Below are positions 41,508 through 51,746 of a DNA stretch of 64,000 nucleotides, piece after piece. The notes below the pieces were generated by a model. The model searched no databases, was not told the DNA's origin, and was given only the letters and a program-made list of their open reading frames with translations. The position numbers were made by a program, and so were the translations under genes. Within the stretch, counting starts at the first letter, position 1. Each line of letters begins with the position of its first letter. Origin of the DNA: Hoeflea ulvae (GTDB lineage Bacteria > Pseudomonadota > Alphaproteobacteria > Rhizobiales > Rhizobiaceae); contig NZ_JAOVZQ010000001.1 in NCBI RefSeq assembly GCF_026619435.1, positions 2,301,501-2,365,500 on the forward strand, in the 5' to 3' direction.

Positions 41508-42419
41508 TTACACCGGATGCCGCGGCGCCAGGCTGCGCGCCTTGCGCCGGTGATGCAACAATTGCCACACCGAATGGGCCACCAATGCGGTGACAATGAT
41601 GGCGCCGCCAACCAGACCGGTCGGGGTTGGCGCTTCGGCAAAGATCATCCAGATCCAGATCGGGGTGAGAATGGTCTCGAGCAGATAGAACATCGCCACT
41701 TCCGGGCCCGAGATATATTGCGGCCCGGTTGCCAGGCACCAGAACGCGATCGGGATGATGATCAACCCGTTGAGCACCAGCCAGACCGGTTCGCCCAGCA
41801 CCAGGCCCGCCGGGCCGCCGGCCATTGCCAGTCCGATCAGTGCCGGCACCACGGCGGCAAACAGCGGTGCAAAGCCCATGCTGGTGCGCGCCTTGCGGCT
41901 GGCGGTGATGGCGCCGGCCAGAATGAAGCTCGAGGCCAGTCCGTAGAGGTCGCCGGTGATGTTGCCCGCCTTCAGGCCGTCAAAGACGATCAGCAGCACG
42001 CCGACGATCATCACCGCCATGGCCAGCAAGGTTTGCGGTTTTGGCCGTTCACCGATCAGCCACCAGGCAAGAAGTGCCGAAAACATCGGATTGAACGCCA
42101 GGATGAACACCAGGTTGGCGGTTGTCGTGTTGAACACCGCCAGCATGAAGGTGATCGAGGCAATGCCGTAAAGCGTCACCACCACAAGCCCGGCCTTGCC
42201 CGGAATGATCGGCACATGTTTCTTGAACACGAAGCGGAGCACGCTCCAGGCAAACAGCGCTGCCAGGAAGGTCAGCGCGCTGCGCATTGCCAGCGCCGAC
42301 CAGGCATCGCTTTCCGACAGCCGCAGCAGCGGAATGTCGATGGTCAGCATCAGGCCGCCAAAGGCGGTGATCAGCAGGCCCTTGCGATGGCTCGCCGCAG
42401 CGGTGATTGGGTCTTGCAT
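41508..42419 (-). CDS. DMT family transporter (EamA domains)
   Basis: A 303-residue inner-membrane protein with ten helices made of two EamA repeats. The first includes LLITAFGGLMLTIDIPLLRLSESDAW and the N-terminal half ending NPMFSALLAWWLIGERPKPQTLLAMAVMIVGVLLIV; the second ends YLLETILTPIWIWMIFAEAPTPTGLVGGAIIVTALVAHS. The conserved GE(R/A)P segment appears in both halves. Drug/metabolite exporters of this type carry amino acids, nucleosides or metabolites outwards; the cargo is unknown. It lies between DUF3750 and bpt on the same strand. Confidence 0.92.
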   Translation of the reverse strand: MQDPITAAASHRKGLLITAFGGLMLTIDIPLLRLSESDAWSALAMRSALTFLAALFAWSVLRFVFKKHVPIIPGKAGLVVVTLYGIASITFMLAVFNTTTANLVFILAFNPMFSALLAWWLIGERPKPQTLLAMAVMIVGVLLIVFDGLKAGNITGDLYGLASSFILAGAITASRKARTSMGFAPLFAAVVPALIGLAMAGGPAGLVLGEPVWLVLNGLIIIPIAFWCLATGPQYISGPEVAMFYLLETILTPIWIWMIFAEAPTPTGLVGGAIIVTALVAHSVWQLLHHRRKARSLAPRHPV

Positions 42420-42567
42420 GGCGGAACTGGCCTTGAGCGGATTGCATGAAACCGGAGAGTGCCGGACATCCGGTGGAGCAGGGATTGCCCGTGGTCGTCA
42501 AGCGCAAAGCCTGGAGCGAAACGGATGCGCGTGTGCCCGCCGGCGCGCGGCCGTGCCGGAAGCGTTC

Positions 42568-43314
42568 CTAGGGGGCGAAGCGCTGCCAGCCCTGGGCTCT
42601 GAGATGTTCCTGAGGCTGGAACCGGGTCTTGTATTCCATCTTGCGCGATCCCTTGACCCAATAGCCGAGATAGACATGCGGCAGCCCCAGCGCCTGGGTC
42701 CGGGCGATGTGATCGAGGATCATATAGGTGCCCAGCGAACGGCCGGTTTCTTCGGGCTTGTAGAAGGAATAGACCATCGACAGCCCGTCGCTCATGTAAT
42801 CGGTCAGCGCCACGCCGATCAGCTCTCCAGCCGGGACTTCCAGCAATCCATCGCCCTCGGTCTTGATGCGGTATTCGATGATTCGGGTGTCGACATGCGA
42901 ATCCTCCACCATCATGGCGTAGTCGCCGATGCTCATGTCGGCCATGCCGCCGCGCTGGTGGCGGTCGTCGAGATAGCGACGGAACAGCTTGTATTGCTCG
43001 CTCGACGGTTCGGCGTGATATTCGGTGGCGACCACATCGGTATTGGCCGCGCGGTTGCGGCGCATCGACCGGGTCGGCTGAAACTCGGAAGCCAGAATGC
43101 GCACCGAAACGCAGGCGCGGCAGGCTTCGCAGGCCGGACGATAGGCAATATTCTGCGAGCGCCGGAAGCCGCCCTGGGTCAGAAGATCATTCAGCGCAGG
43201 CGCCTTGCCGCCGACCAGATGGGTGAACACCTTTCTCTCGCTCTCGCCTTCCAGGTAGGGGCAGGGCGAGGGCGCGGTCAGAAAAAACTGCGGTGAGTTG
43301 ACGTTCTGGTTCAT
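42568..43314 (-). CDS. bpt: Aspartate/glutamate leucyltransferase
   Basis: A 248-residue Bpt/ATE-family aminoacyl-tRNA-protein transferase, which adds leucine from Leu-tRNA to proteins starting with Asp or Glu and marks them for ClpAP via ClpS. Markers are the N-terminal [27 protein letters not shown], the cysteine cluster [16 protein letters not shown], and the C-terminal [27 protein letters not shown] codons at 43317 and 43314 are adjacent; the second suits the AAGG site better and the family N-terminus. It starts 22 bp after the SLC13 permease gene, suggesting co-transcription. Confidence 0.94.
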   Translation of the reverse strand: MNQNVNSPQFFLTAPSPCPYLEGESERKVFTHLVGGKAPALNDLLTQGGFRRSQNIAYRPACEACRACVSVRILASEFQPTRSMRRNRAANTDVVATEYHAEPSSEQYKLFRRYLDDRHQRGGMADMSIGDYAMMVEDSHVDTRIIEYRIKTEGDGLLEVPAGELIGVALTDYMSDGLSMVYSFYKPEETGRSLGTYMILDHIARTQALGLPHVYLGYWVKGSRKMEYKTRFQPQEHLRAQGWQRFAP

Positions 43315-43336
43315 CATGCCTTGGTGTCGAAGCGGG

Positions 43337-45157
43337 TCACAGTCCGTAATACCATGGCGCAAGTAATGAAAAGGTCAACCAGATGATGATCACAAGCGGG
43401 GTGCCTGCGCGCAAAAAATCGCTGAACCGGTAGTGACCGGGGCCCATCACCAGCAGGTTGGTCTGGTAACCGATCGGGGTGGCAAAGGACGCGTTGGACG
43501 CGAAAATCACCGCGGCGATGAACGGTTCGGGTGAAACACCCATGCCCTTGGCGATGCCCAGCGCAATCGGCGTGAACAGCACGGCGGTGGCATTGTTCGA
43601 CAGCACATTGGTCAGCGCCGCCATCACCAGGAACAGGCCCGACAGGATCACGCCGGGCGGCGCGCCCTCCAGCAGCGACAGCGAGCTCGAGGCAATCAGT
43701 GCCGCACCGCCGGTTGACTCAAGCGCGGTCGCCAGGGCCACCGAGGATCCGACCAGCAGAAATATCTGCCGGTCAAAGGCACGTGCGGCCTGCAGGATCG
43801 ACAGGCAGCCGGTCAGCAGCATCAGCACCGCGCCGCAGATTGCCGCCACCACGATCGGCACCAGCGAAAACGCCGAAACCAGCACGATGGCCGCAAAGAT
43901 TGCCACCGCGATGCGGGCCTTGCGCGATTGCGGCACGGCCTGGGCCGAGTGTTCAAGCAGCAGGAGGTCGTGATTGCCGCGAAGCCGCTGGATCGCATCC
44001 ACCGGGCCGCCGATCAGCAGCGTGTCGCCGGGTTCAAGCCGGATGTCGGACAGCGCCGAGCGCGCCATGCGGCTCTTGCGCTGCACACCCAGTACCGAAA
44101 TGCCGAATTGCGGCCTGAGCCCGGAAAGCTGGATGGTGCGCCCGGCATAGCGCGAGCCCGGTGCGATCACCGCTTCGGCCAGATGGTAGTCCGGACCTGG
44201 CGGCAGGTCCTGCGGGGTCTCGTCGGACTGGCCGTCATCGGCTTCCAGACCGGCGCGGCCGCGCGCCAGCACCTTGGAAAAGGCCTTGCGGGTGCCCGTC
44301 ACCACAAGCGTGTCGCCGACCGACAGCGTCATGTCTTCAAAGGGCGGCAACACCGGCACGTCGCGCCGCTGCAGCATCCTGAGCGTCAGGTCGCCAAGAC
44401 CGGGAAACATGCCGGCCTTGGCCGAAATGCCGACAAAGGGATGGTCGCGCGACAGGGTGATCTCGCCGATGAACTGCGCACCGGATTTGGCGCCCACCGA
44501 AAGTTCCGCATCGCGCTCGGGCAGCAGGCGCGGCAGCACGCCCAGCACATAGGCGCCGCCGACCAACGCCAGGATCACGCCCATGCCGGTGATGTCGAAA
44601 AAACCGATTTCATAGCCATAATCGCGCACCACGCCGGCCACCAGAAGGTTGGTCGACGAGCCGATCAGCGTGGTCATGCCGCCCAGGATGGTGATGAAGG
44701 ACAGCGGAATGAACACCCGGCTCGGCGAGATCGAGCGCTGTGCGGCAATCACCACCAGGATCGGGATGAAGATCACCACCACCGGCGTGTTGTTCAGGAA
44801 TGCCGAGATCACCGCGGCGCCGACCAGGATGAACAGGATCGGCCGGAAGGTGCTGGAGCCGCCCATGCGGCCGAGCTTACGTGCCGGCAGCTCCATCGCA
44901 TCGGTGGCAAACAGGCCCTGACCGACAATCAGCAGCGCAATGACGGTGGCGAGCGCGGGGTTGGAAAATCCGGCCAGCAACTGCTCGGGTTCGAGCACCG
45001 CGCCATCGATGCCGGAATAGGGCACGATGCCGAAGACGATCAGCACGGCCGCCAGTGAAACCAGCGAAACGCCCTCCATGGCCCAGCGTTCGGAGGCATA
45101 GGCGATGATGGTTGCCACGATGATGACGAACGTCGCAATGAGATGAAAATCGGGCAT
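43337..45157 (-). CDS. SLC13/DASS-type permease with central TrkA-C domains
   Basis: A 606-residue membrane protein. Transmembrane halves at about 1-200 and 400-606 surround two soluble RCK/TrkA-C domains ([42 protein letters not shown] and the repeat [34 protein letters not shown]). The two substrate-site loops are visible as [12 protein letters not shown] and [20 protein letters not shown]. Such divalent-anion:Na+ family proteins carry sulfate, dicarboxylates or related anions, and the TrkA-C domains usually regulate gating. The substrate is unknown. bpt follows in the same direction. Confidence 0.93.
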   Translation of the reverse strand: MPDFHLIATFVIIVATIIAYASERWAMEGVSLVSLAAVLIVFGIVPYSGIDGAVLEPEQLLAGFSNPALATVIALLIVGQGLFATDAMELPARKLGRMGGSSTFRPILFILVGAAVISAFLNNTPVVVIFIPILVVIAAQRSISPSRVFIPLSFITILGGMTTLIGSSTNLLVAGVVRDYGYEIGFFDITGMGVILALVGGAYVLGVLPRLLPERDAELSVGAKSGAQFIGEITLSRDHPFVGISAKAGMFPGLGDLTLRMLQRRDVPVLPPFEDMTLSVGDTLVVTGTRKAFSKVLARGRAGLEADDGQSDETPQDLPPGPDYHLAEAVIAPGSRYAGRTIQLSGLRPQFGISVLGVQRKSRMARSALSDIRLEPGDTLLIGGPVDAIQRLRGNHDLLLLEHSAQAVPQSRKARIAVAIFAAIVLVSAFSLVPIVVAAICGAVLMLLTGCLSILQAARAFDRQIFLLVGSSVALATALESTGGAALIASSSLSLLEGAPPGVILSGLFLVMAALTNVLSNNATAVLFTPIALGIAKGMGVSPEPFIAAVIFASNASFATPIGYQTNLLVMGPGHYRFSDFLRAGTPLVIIIWLTFSLLAPWYYGL

Positions 45158-45412
45158 GAATGCGTGGTGACCTGTTGGCGCGGGCGTGCAACCACTTTAC
45201 CGCGCCGCACACTGCCAAGCCTAGGGCTAAATTTTCCAGCGGGGCCGCTGCGGCGAAACGCCCGGTGCGGGGCGTGACGGCATCGGGAAACGGATTTGCG
45301 AAAAAATGCGCGGCGTTCCCGTCAGGGAATCGCCGTCATTCGGGACATGATCCGCGACGACGAGAGGCGAGGGGGCGTCAGTCCTGACAGGATGGGACCG
45401 GCTCCGGAAAAC

Positions 45413-45883
45413 CTACCCGCGCACCACCACGGTGCCGAGCAGCCAGTCGTGCACGGTCTGCTTGCGGTCGAGCACCAGGGTGGCGAGCAGGATCAGCGGG
45501 GTCAGCACGGCGTTGAGCGCCCAGAACAACACGCCATGGACAACAGCGAGCGTGAAATCGACCGGCCGGCCATCGAGGCGGACGACGCGAATGTTCATCA
45601 TCCGCATGCCCGGTGTGGCCTGGTTGGGACCACCCATCGACAGGCCGATATAGGGGACGGCGACCAGCAGGAACAGGATCGGATAGAGAAAGAAACCGAG
45701 ACCCAGAGTGAAAATGCCGATGAAGAACACCAGCACCGCCACCGGCACGCACAGCGCCAGCACGATGGCGTAATCGATGAAGAACGCCATGATCCGCCTG
45801 CTCCGCACGCCGTCATACAGCGCGATGTCGTCATAGGCGCCGGTTGCCTGCTCTGGCGCGCTGTCTGGGAACGGTTGGCTCAC
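45413..45883 (-). CDS. RDD family membrane protein
   Basis: A 156-residue protein of the RDD family. The eponymous segment VRSRRIMAFFIDYAIVLALCVPVAVLVFFIGIFTLGLGF has the Arg and Asp in the first helix, and two more hydrophobic segments follow (FFLYPILFLLVAVPYIGLSM, VVHGVLFWALNAVLTPLILLATLVL). GPNQATPGMRMMNIRVVRLDGRP is the conserved loop. Function of the family is largely unknown; some members are transporters or antiporters. It lies downstream of hemB on the same strand, separated by a 321-bp gap. Confidence 0.9.
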   Translation of the reverse strand: MSQPFPDSAPEQATGAYDDIALYDGVRSRRIMAFFIDYAIVLALCVPVAVLVFFIGIFTLGLGFFLYPILFLLVAVPYIGLSMGGPNQATPGMRMMNIRVVRLDGRPVDFTLAVVHGVLFWALNAVLTPLILLATLVLDRKQTVHDWLLGTVVVRG

Positions 45884-46204
45884 GGGTCTCTCCTGTCAAA
45901 GGTTGCGGGCAAAACGGCCGCGCTCGAGCAAATGTAGGAAGTGAGGCGCCACAGTTAAAGGGTTGGAGCCGGGCTGAACGGGCGAAGCGCACATTTTGGC
46001 GCAAGAATTTGCGGTGCTGCAGGACGCTATCTTACACCACCATCATCGGATCGGGGCGGCCACCCGATCCGACACCAGCATTATCAATGCCAGCACGCCA
46101 TTATTACCAGAAGTCAAACAGACAATGCCGGACTTGATCCGGTATGACGGGGGCTTGGGAGTTAGCATCCCCAGATGGATCAGTGAACCGGCACAACCGC
46201 CCGC
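45884..46204. other. Intergenic region with two palindromic units
   Basis: This 321-bp gap between RDD and hemB contains an inverted repeat CGGATCGGG/CCCGATCCG (46047-46055 and 46063-46071, 7-base spacer) and a second unit, TGCCGGACTTGATCCGG with its TATGACG tail, near 46125-46148. The second resembles REP-like units common in alphaproteobacterial genomes. I see no gene and no T-run that would make either a strong terminator. Confidence 0.45.
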
Positions 46205-47260
46205 TCAGCCGCCGCCCTTGGCGATCAGCCTTGCCGCTTCCGGCGCGAAATAGGTCAAAATCCCGTCGCAACCGGCGCGTTTGAAGGCCAGCAGCTTTTC
46301 CATCATGATCCGCTCTCCGTCGATATAGCCCGCCGCGTGACCGGCCTTGATCATCGAATATTCGCCTGACACCTGATAGGCGAAGGTCGGGAGGCCATAA
46401 GTGTCCTTCAATGCCCGGCAGATGTCGAGATAAGGCAGGCCGGGCTTGACCATCAGCATGTCGGCACCCTCTTCGACGTCCATTCCGGCGTCGCGGATGG
46501 CTTCCATGGCGTTGGACGGATCAAGGTAATAGGTGCGCTTGTCGCCTTTCAACAATCCCGAGGTGCCGATCGCCTCGCGATAGGGTCCGTAGCACGCCGA
46601 GGCGAATTTGGTCGCATAGGACATGATCGCCACATTCTGGTGGCCTGCCGCGTCAAGCGCCCGGCGGATCGCGCCGATGCGGCCGTCCATCATGTCGGAC
46701 GGCGAGATGATGTCGGCCCCGGCATCGGCCTGATGGACGGCTGCTGCGGCGATGGCGCGCACGGTCTCGTCATTAATGATCTCGCCGTCGCGCAGAATTC
46801 CGTCATGACCGTGGCTGGTAAAGGGATCGAGCGCCACATCGGTGATGATGCCGATATTCGGCACGGCCTGCTTGATGGCGCGGGTTGCCTGGTTGATCAG
46901 ATTGTCCGGATCGAGCGCGTGCGAACCGGTGACGTCGCGTTTGTCCATCTCCACATTGGGGAAGGTGGCAAGTGCGGGGATGCCCAGATCGGCAGCCATC
47001 CTGGCCGCTTCCACCGCCCTGTCGACGCTCATCCGGTTGACTCCGGGCATGGCGGCGATCGGTTCGGCGATGTTGGTGCCGGGGACGATGAAGAGAGGCC
47101 AGATCAGGTCGTCCACGGTCAGCCGGGTCTCGCGCACCAGCCTGCGCGACCAGTCGGCCACCCGGGTGCGGCGCATGCGGCGGTGCCCGGTGATCTCGTC
47201 GACATCGATTGCGGCTGCGGCTGCCAGGCCGGCCGCCGTGTTCTTGGAATCTTTGCTCAT
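46205..47260 (-). CDS. hemB: Porphobilinogen synthase (delta-aminolevulinic acid dehydratase)
   Basis: A 351-residue HemB that condenses two ALA molecules to porphobilinogen for heme, siroheme and cobalamin. Active-site lysines are K218 (SYATKFASACYGP) and K272 (MLMVKPGLPY). The metal loop reads DVALDPFTSHGHDG (141-154): the three cysteines of zinc-type enzymes are replaced by Ala143, Asp145 and Asp153, which marks the magnesium-dependent type found in Alphaproteobacteria. ATG codons at 47269 and 47260 are both possible; spacing from GGGGATGAG favours the second. Confidence 0.95.
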   Translation of the reverse strand: MSKDSKNTAAGLAAAAAIDVDEITGHRRMRRTRVADWSRRLVRETRLTVDDLIWPLFIVPGTNIAEPIAAMPGVNRMSVDRAVEAARMAADLGIPALATFPNVEMDKRDVTGSHALDPDNLINQATRAIKQAVPNIGIITDVALDPFTSHGHDGILRDGEIINDETVRAIAAAAVHQADAGADIISPSDMMDGRIGAIRRALDAAGHQNVAIMSYATKFASACYGPYREAIGTSGLLKGDKRTYYLDPSNAMEAIRDAGMDVEEGADMLMVKPGLPYLDICRALKDTYGLPTFAYQVSGEYSMIKAGHAAGYIDGERIMMEKLLAFKRAGCDGILTYFAPEAARLIAKGGG

Positions 47261-47486
47261 CAGTCTCATCCCCGGGCTTGCATTCGCGTGGCGCCGTTGC
47301 CGGATTGATTGCACGCGTGTCCGAAGCTTTAGACCGCACCGGAGGCCGGCCGGTCAAGCCGGACAAATGACCTCACCAGGGCCGAGGCCACGCTGCGGCT
47401 TGCATGCCGGACTGCGGATTGGCTATGACTGCGCCTCGACAGTGAGCGCGCAAGTGTCTCCTGTCCTGAAAAAGGAGACGCCGTTC

Positions 47487-47933
47487 ATGGCGATACTGCA
47501 GATCGGCGCCGCACCAGAGCTCGGCACAGGTGCCCTTGAAGCCAGTTTCCGGCTGTTCATGCGGCTGGTGGCGTTAAGCTGCCTGCTGGCCGGGCTGCAA
47601 TATTGGGGACGGCTGATCGGCTACTCGGATGGCGGCATGTCGCGTTTCGACCTGATTCCCTCCTATTGGCAACTGGCCGCCGCCTCGCTGGCGGTGCTGC
47701 TTCCGGTGGCGGCCGTCGGCCTGTGGATGCATGTGCCCTGGGGGCCGGTTATCTGGGTGGCTGCGGCCGGAGCGGAAGTGACGATGCACAAGGCCTTGCC
47801 GCAGTGGTTCGGCGAGCGCCCGCTGCTGATGGTGGCCCATGCGGTGGTTGCCCTGGTCTATGTCGGTTTCCGCATCGCGCTCTTCATCAAGCGCCGCCAG
47901 GATGCCAAGCAGGTAAGACATGATTCACTCTAA
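47487..47933 (+). CDS. Small integral membrane protein (DUF6163-like)
   Basis: A 148-residue protein with four hydrophobic segments (FRLFMRLVALSCLLAGLQYWGRL, WQLAAASLAVLLPVAAVGLWM, GPVIWVAAAGAEVTM, LLMVAHAVVALVYVGFRIALFI) and a basic C-terminus. AAAGGAG precedes the ATG by about 10 bases. Length and layout agree with the DUF6163 family found beside ldtR in Rhizobiales; I name that family from memory of context and am not certain. Function unknown. It is divergent from hemB and 124 bp upstream of ldtR. Confidence 0.82.
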   Translation: MAILQIGAAPELGTGALEASFRLFMRLVALSCLLAGLQYWGRLIGYSDGGMSRFDLIPSYWQLAAASLAVLLPVAAVGLWMHVPWGPVIWVAAAGAEVTMHKALPQWFGERPLLMVAHAVVALVYVGFRIALFIKRRQDAKQVRHDSL

Positions 47934-48057
47934 TGCGCGGTCGCTCCCGGGTAACCCGCTGTTAAGCCTACAGTTTAAGTAGAATTTTATGGGTATTCGA
48001 TAGTGTCTGTCTCAAGGCGGGAACAATAACCGCCACCACAACAGTGAGGCAGTCATC

Positions 48058-48582
48058 ATGTCATATACCAATTCCGCACTTGCCGCGGCACCGAAGAATA
48101 CAGCGGCCAACGACGAGTCCGAAGGCCTGCGCGATCTCTACCTGGAATCGCTTCAGTTGGTCGAGCGGCTTCACCGCCGTCTGCTCGATGTCATCAAGGA
48201 CGAGTTCGACCGCGCCAACCGCACCGACATCAATGCCATCCAGGCGCTGCTGTTGTTCAATATCGGCAATTCGGAGCTCACCGCCGGCGAATTGCGCAGC
48301 CGCGGCTACTATCTCGGCTCCAACGTCTCCTACAATCTCAAGAAGCTGGTCGATCTGGGCTACATTAACCACCAGCGCTCACGCGTCGACCGCCGCGCAG
48401 TGCGCATCAGCCTGACCGAGCACGGCACCGAAATCGCAGAAATCGTTGCAGGTCTTTATGACCGCCACATCAATTCGATCGCCAAGGTCGGCGGCATTGG
48501 CGCCAGCGAGTTCGAGGAACTCAACCGTCTGATGCAGCGTCTTGACCGGTTCTGGAACGACCAGATCCTCTATCGCCTCTGA
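48058..48582 (+). CDS. ldtR: MarR family regulator LdtR
   Basis: A 174-residue winged-helix protein. The DNA-binding part is INAIQALLLFNIGNSELTAGELRSRGYYLGSNVSYNLKKLVDLGYINHQRSRVDRRAVRISLTEHG, about residues 55-120, matching the LdtR regulator described in Liberibacter and Sinorhizobium, which activates the neighbouring L,D-transpeptidase gene and motility or stress genes. The GYYLGSNVSYNLKKL recognition helix is distinctive. A terminator follows, and ldtP lies 331 bp downstream in the same direction, the usual pairing. Confidence 0.92.
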   Translation: MSYTNSALAAAPKNTAANDESEGLRDLYLESLQLVERLHRRLLDVIKDEFDRANRTDINAIQALLLFNIGNSELTAGELRSRGYYLGSNVSYNLKKLVDLGYINHQRSRVDRRAVRISLTEHGTEIAEIVAGLYDRHINSIAKVGGIGASEFEELNRLMQRLDRFWNDQILYRL

Positions 48583-48600
48583 ATCGAACGCGATCTGTGA

Positions 48601-48636
48601 AAAAATGCGGCGGGCTCGGCTCTGCCGCTTTTTTGT
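48601..48636 (+). terminator. Rho-independent terminator after ldtR
   Basis: An A-run leads into GCGGC (48608-48612), a 12-base loop, GCCGC (48625-48629) and six Ts (48630-48635), 18 bp after the stop codon. Confidence 0.8.
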
Positions 48637-48913
48637 GTCTGGTCTTGCCCGGATCGGATCATGGCCTCCGGCAACCGCAGATGCCGCATTCGGCTGCGGA
48701 CCATGAATTGGCCATATTGCCGTGCGAGCGGTGAAAATGGGCATCAATGTGGCGGCGGGAAACCGGCCCATCCGGTTTGGCTCTTGTCGCGTGCTCACGC
48801 AAATGTGTCGCGACCGGCTTGACGGATCGCTTCTGGTTCCGAATTTTAAACATTAGCATGATAGACAAATTCGCAACTCTCAACGTCAGCTTCGAATGCA
48901 TGGTGGATTACGC
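48637..48913. other. Control region of ldtP
   Basis: About 277 bp between the ldtR terminator and the ldtP start. It becomes AT-rich near 48838-48870 (GAATTTTAAACATTAGCATG), where a promoter and LdtR site would be expected, but I cannot fix the hexamers or an operator. I see no coding frame with gene character. Confidence 0.4.
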
Positions 48914-50182
48914 ATGACAAAATCCGGACTAGACAAGCTTTCCCGGCGCCGGTTCATCGGCCGCGCGGCAGGCATGGCAGCCGCAGCGATGGCCGCTGGC
49001 CCGGCCTTGGCCCAGTCGACAATCCAGGACATCATCAGTTCACCCCGGCGCGGCTCCTGGGACGACCAGTTCGACGCCAAGAGCTCGCGCTCTGTGGCCG
49101 AAACGGCGACCCGCTATCCGATCGCCAGCGCCGACACGATTGCCTATGTCGAGCGCGCGATCTTCGATTATCAGGGGCTGATTGCCCGCGGCGGCTGGCC
49201 GATGGTGCCGGCAACCAAGAAATTGCGCATGGGCGTGTCCGATCCCGACGTGCGGGTCCTGCGCCAGCGGCTGATCGCCTCCGGCGACATGGACCGCAGC
49301 GCCGGCCTGTCCAACGAATTCGATTCCTATGTCGATGGCGCCGTCAAGCGCTTCCAGGCGCGCCACGGCCTTCCGCCGGATGGTGTTCTGGGCAGCTTCA
49401 CCTATCAGGCGCTCAATGTTTCGGCCGATGTGCGGCTCGGACAGCTCGAAACCAATCTGGTGCGGTTGCGCTCGATGTCGGGTTTCCTCGGCGACCGCTA
49501 TGTGATGGTCAATATTCCAGCGGCTCAGATCGAGGCGGTGGAAAATGGCAGCGTCGTGCTGCGCCACACCGCGATTGTCGGCAAGATCGACCGTCAGACG
49601 CCGATTCTCAATTCCAAGATCCACGAGATCATTCTCAATCCGTACTGGACCTCGCCGCGCTCGATCATCGAGAAGGACATTGTGCCTCTGATGCGCAAGG
49701 ACCCGACCTATCTGACGCGCAACAATATCCGGTTGTTTGACAATCAGGGCAATGAAGTCGCGCCGGAAATGGTGGACTGGAATGCCGAGAAGGCGCCGGC
49801 CCTGATGTTCCGCCAGGATCCGGGCAAGGGCAACGCCATGTCCTCGACCAAGATCAATTTCCACAATCCGCATGCTGTCTACATGCACGACACGCCACAG
49901 CAGGGTGTGTTCAACCAGCTTTTGCGGTTTGAATCCTCGGGATGCGTCCGGGTGCAGAATGTGCGCGACCTCAACACCTGGCTGCTCCGCGACACGCCGG
50001 GTTGGGATCGCCAGAGAATGGAAGCGACCATCGCCTCGCGCGAAAACACCGAGATCCTGCTGTCGACCCCGGTGCCGGTGTACTTCACCTATTTCACCGC
50101 CTGGGCCTCGCAGGATGGCGTTGTCCAGTTCCGCGACGATGTCTATCAGCGCGACGGTGTGGAAGAACTCGCACTGCGCTGA
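48914..50182 (+). CDS. ldtP: L,D-transpeptidase, Tat-exported
   Basis: A 422-residue periplasmic YkuD-family enzyme making 3-3 peptidoglycan crosslinks or attaching proteins to the wall. The N-terminus is a twin-arginine signal (SRRRFIGRAAGMAAAAMAAG). A PG_binding_1 domain covers about 105-170 (VRVLRQRLIASGDMDRS ... VKRFQARHGLPPDGVLGSFTYQAL). The catalytic domain has H325 in YMHDTPQQGVF and the nucleophile C344 in SSGCVRVQN. The start at 48914 follows GGTGGA; an ATG six codons upstream is possible. Its partner regulator ldtR is upstream, and a strong terminator follows. Confidence 0.95.
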   Translation: MTKSGLDKLSRRRFIGRAAGMAAAAMAAGPALAQSTIQDIISSPRRGSWDDQFDAKSSRSVAETATRYPIASADTIAYVERAIFDYQGLIARGGWPMVPATKKLRMGVSDPDVRVLRQRLIASGDMDRSAGLSNEFDSYVDGAVKRFQARHGLPPDGVLGSFTYQALNVSADVRLGQLETNLVRLRSMSGFLGDRYVMVNIPAAQIEAVENGSVVLRHTAIVGKIDRQTPILNSKIHEIILNPYWTSPRSIIEKDIVPLMRKDPTYLTRNNIRLFDNQGNEVAPEMVDWNAEKAPALMFRQDPGKGNAMSSTKINFHNPHAVYMHDTPQQGVFNQLLRFESSGCVRVQNVRDLNTWLLRDTPGWDRQRMEATIASRENTEILLSTPVPVYFTYFTAWASQDGVVQFRDDVYQRDGVEELALR

Positions 50183-50207
50183 GGTCTGCCTGCCGGACAC
50201 ACACTTT

Positions 50208-50235
50208 AAAAGCCGCCCCGACACGGGCGGCTTTT
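50208..50235 (+). terminator. Rho-independent terminator after ldtP
   Basis: An 11-bp perfect stem, AAAAGCCGCCC (50208-50218) and GGGCGGCTTTT (50225-50235), with further Ts, 25 bp after the stop codon. Confidence 0.92.
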
Positions 50236-50426
50236 TTGTATGGAGGGTGTGATTGGTGCTCACAATGACGCATTTGAGCCTGCGGATATTGCCCTTGTGA
50301 TGCGACAGGGGTAAACAGCCGCTTCCGGGTCGACACGCCTCGCACCGGAGTCGAGCCGATTTCCAGAGCGCCTCCGAAACCAGGCAGGCGTTCTGCCAGA
50401 CCCGAGCCACACAAGGAACCTGGAAC

Positions 50427-51740
50427 ATGTCCAACGCGACTTCTGCCGCCAGCCTGGCGGACGCCTTTTTCAACAAGCCATTGGCCGAAGCCGATCCGGA
50501 CGTGTTTGGTTCGATCCAGAGTGAGCTGGGTCGTCAGCGGCATGAAATCGAGCTGATCGCTTCCGAAAACATCGTGTCGCGCGCTGTGCTCGAGGCCCAG
50601 GGCTCGATCATGACCAACAAATATGCCGAGGGCTATCCGGGCAAGCGCTATTATGGCGGCTGCGAATTTGTCGACATCGCCGAAACCCTTGCCATTGAGC
50701 GCGCCAAGAAGCTGTTTGGCTGCGACTTCGCCAATGTGCAGCCCAATTCCGGCTCGCAGATGAACCAGGCCGTGTTTCTGGCTCTGCTGCAGCCCGGCGA
50801 CACCTTCATGGGTCTCGACCTCAATTCCGGCGGACATCTCACCCATGGTTCACCCGTCAACATGTCGGGCAAGTGGTTCAAGGTGATTTCCTATGGCGTG
50901 CGCGAAGATGACAATCTTCTCGACATGGACGCGATTGCCGAAACCGCCGAACGCGAACGCCCCAAGCTGATCATTGCCGGCGGTACCGCCTATTCGCGCA
51001 TCTGGGACTGGAAGCGGTTCCGCGAAATTGCCGATTCCATCGGCGCCTATCTGATGGTCGACATGGCCCATATCGCCGGTCTGGTGGCCGGTGGCCAGCA
51101 TCCCTCGCCAATCCCGCATGCCCATGTCGTCACCACCACCACCCACAAATCACTGCGCGGCCCGCGCGGCGGCATGATCCTGACCAATGACGAGACCATC
51201 GCCAAGAAGGTCAATTCGGCCGTTTTTCCGGGCCTGCAGGGCGGTCCCCTGATGCATGTCATCGCCGCCAAGGCCGTTGCCTTTGCCGAAGCGCTGACGC
51301 CGGAATTCAAGATCTATGCCGAAAACGTCGTTGCCAATTCCCGCGCCCTTGCAGCCTCGCTCAAGGACAATGGTCTCGATATCGTCTCCGGCGGCACCGA
51401 CAACCATTTGATGCTGGTCGATCTGCGGCCGAAAAACGCCACCGGCAAGCGCGCTGAAGCAGCCCTTGGTCGCGCCAACATCACCTGCAACAAGAACGGC
51501 ATTCCGTTTGACCCGGAAAAGCCCTTTGTCACCTCCGGTGTCCGGCTCGGCAGCCCTGCGGGCACCACCCGCGGTTTCGGCGAGGCGGAATTCCGCGAGA
51601 TCGGCAATCTCATTTCCGAGGTTCTCGACGGTCTCAAGATGGCCAATTCCGAAGATGGAAATGCCGCTGTCGAGGCCGCGGTGAAGAAGAAGGTCATGGC
51701 GCTCACCGACGGTTTCCCTCTCTACCCCTATCTCGGGTAA
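50427..51740 (+). CDS. glyA: Serine hydroxymethyltransferase
   Basis: A 437-residue PLP enzyme converting serine and THF to glycine and methylene-THF, the main one-carbon source. The Schiff-base lysine is K241 in [19 protein letters not shown]. Other markers are [34 protein letters not shown], and the C-terminal [27 protein letters not shown] precedes the start. About 190 bp separate it from the ldtP terminator; I see no recognisable riboswitch there. It leads the glyA-nrdR-ribD-ribE series. Confidence 0.98.
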   Translation: MSNATSAASLADAFFNKPLAEADPDVFGSIQSELGRQRHEIELIASENIVSRAVLEAQGSIMTNKYAEGYPGKRYYGGCEFVDIAETLAIERAKKLFGCDFANVQPNSGSQMNQAVFLALLQPGDTFMGLDLNSGGHLTHGSPVNMSGKWFKVISYGVREDDNLLDMDAIAETAERERPKLIIAGGTAYSRIWDWKRFREIADSIGAYLMVDMAHIAGLVAGGQHPSPIPHAHVVTTTTHKSLRGPRGGMILTNDETIAKKVNSAVFPGLQGGPLMHVIAAKAVAFAEALTPEFKIYAENVVANSRALAASLKDNGLDIVSGGTDNHLMLVDLRPKNATGKRAEAALGRANITCNKNGIPFDPEKPFVTSGVRLGSPAGTTRGFGEAEFREIGNLISEVLDGLKMANSEDGNAAVEAAVKKKVMALTDGFPLYPYLG

Positions 51741-51746
51741 CGGCGG

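Noticed and set aside
50236..50426. Possible riboswitch before glyA
   Set aside because: I could not form any known glycine, SAM or THF aptamer pattern by eye, and no terminator or anti-RBS stem is evident.
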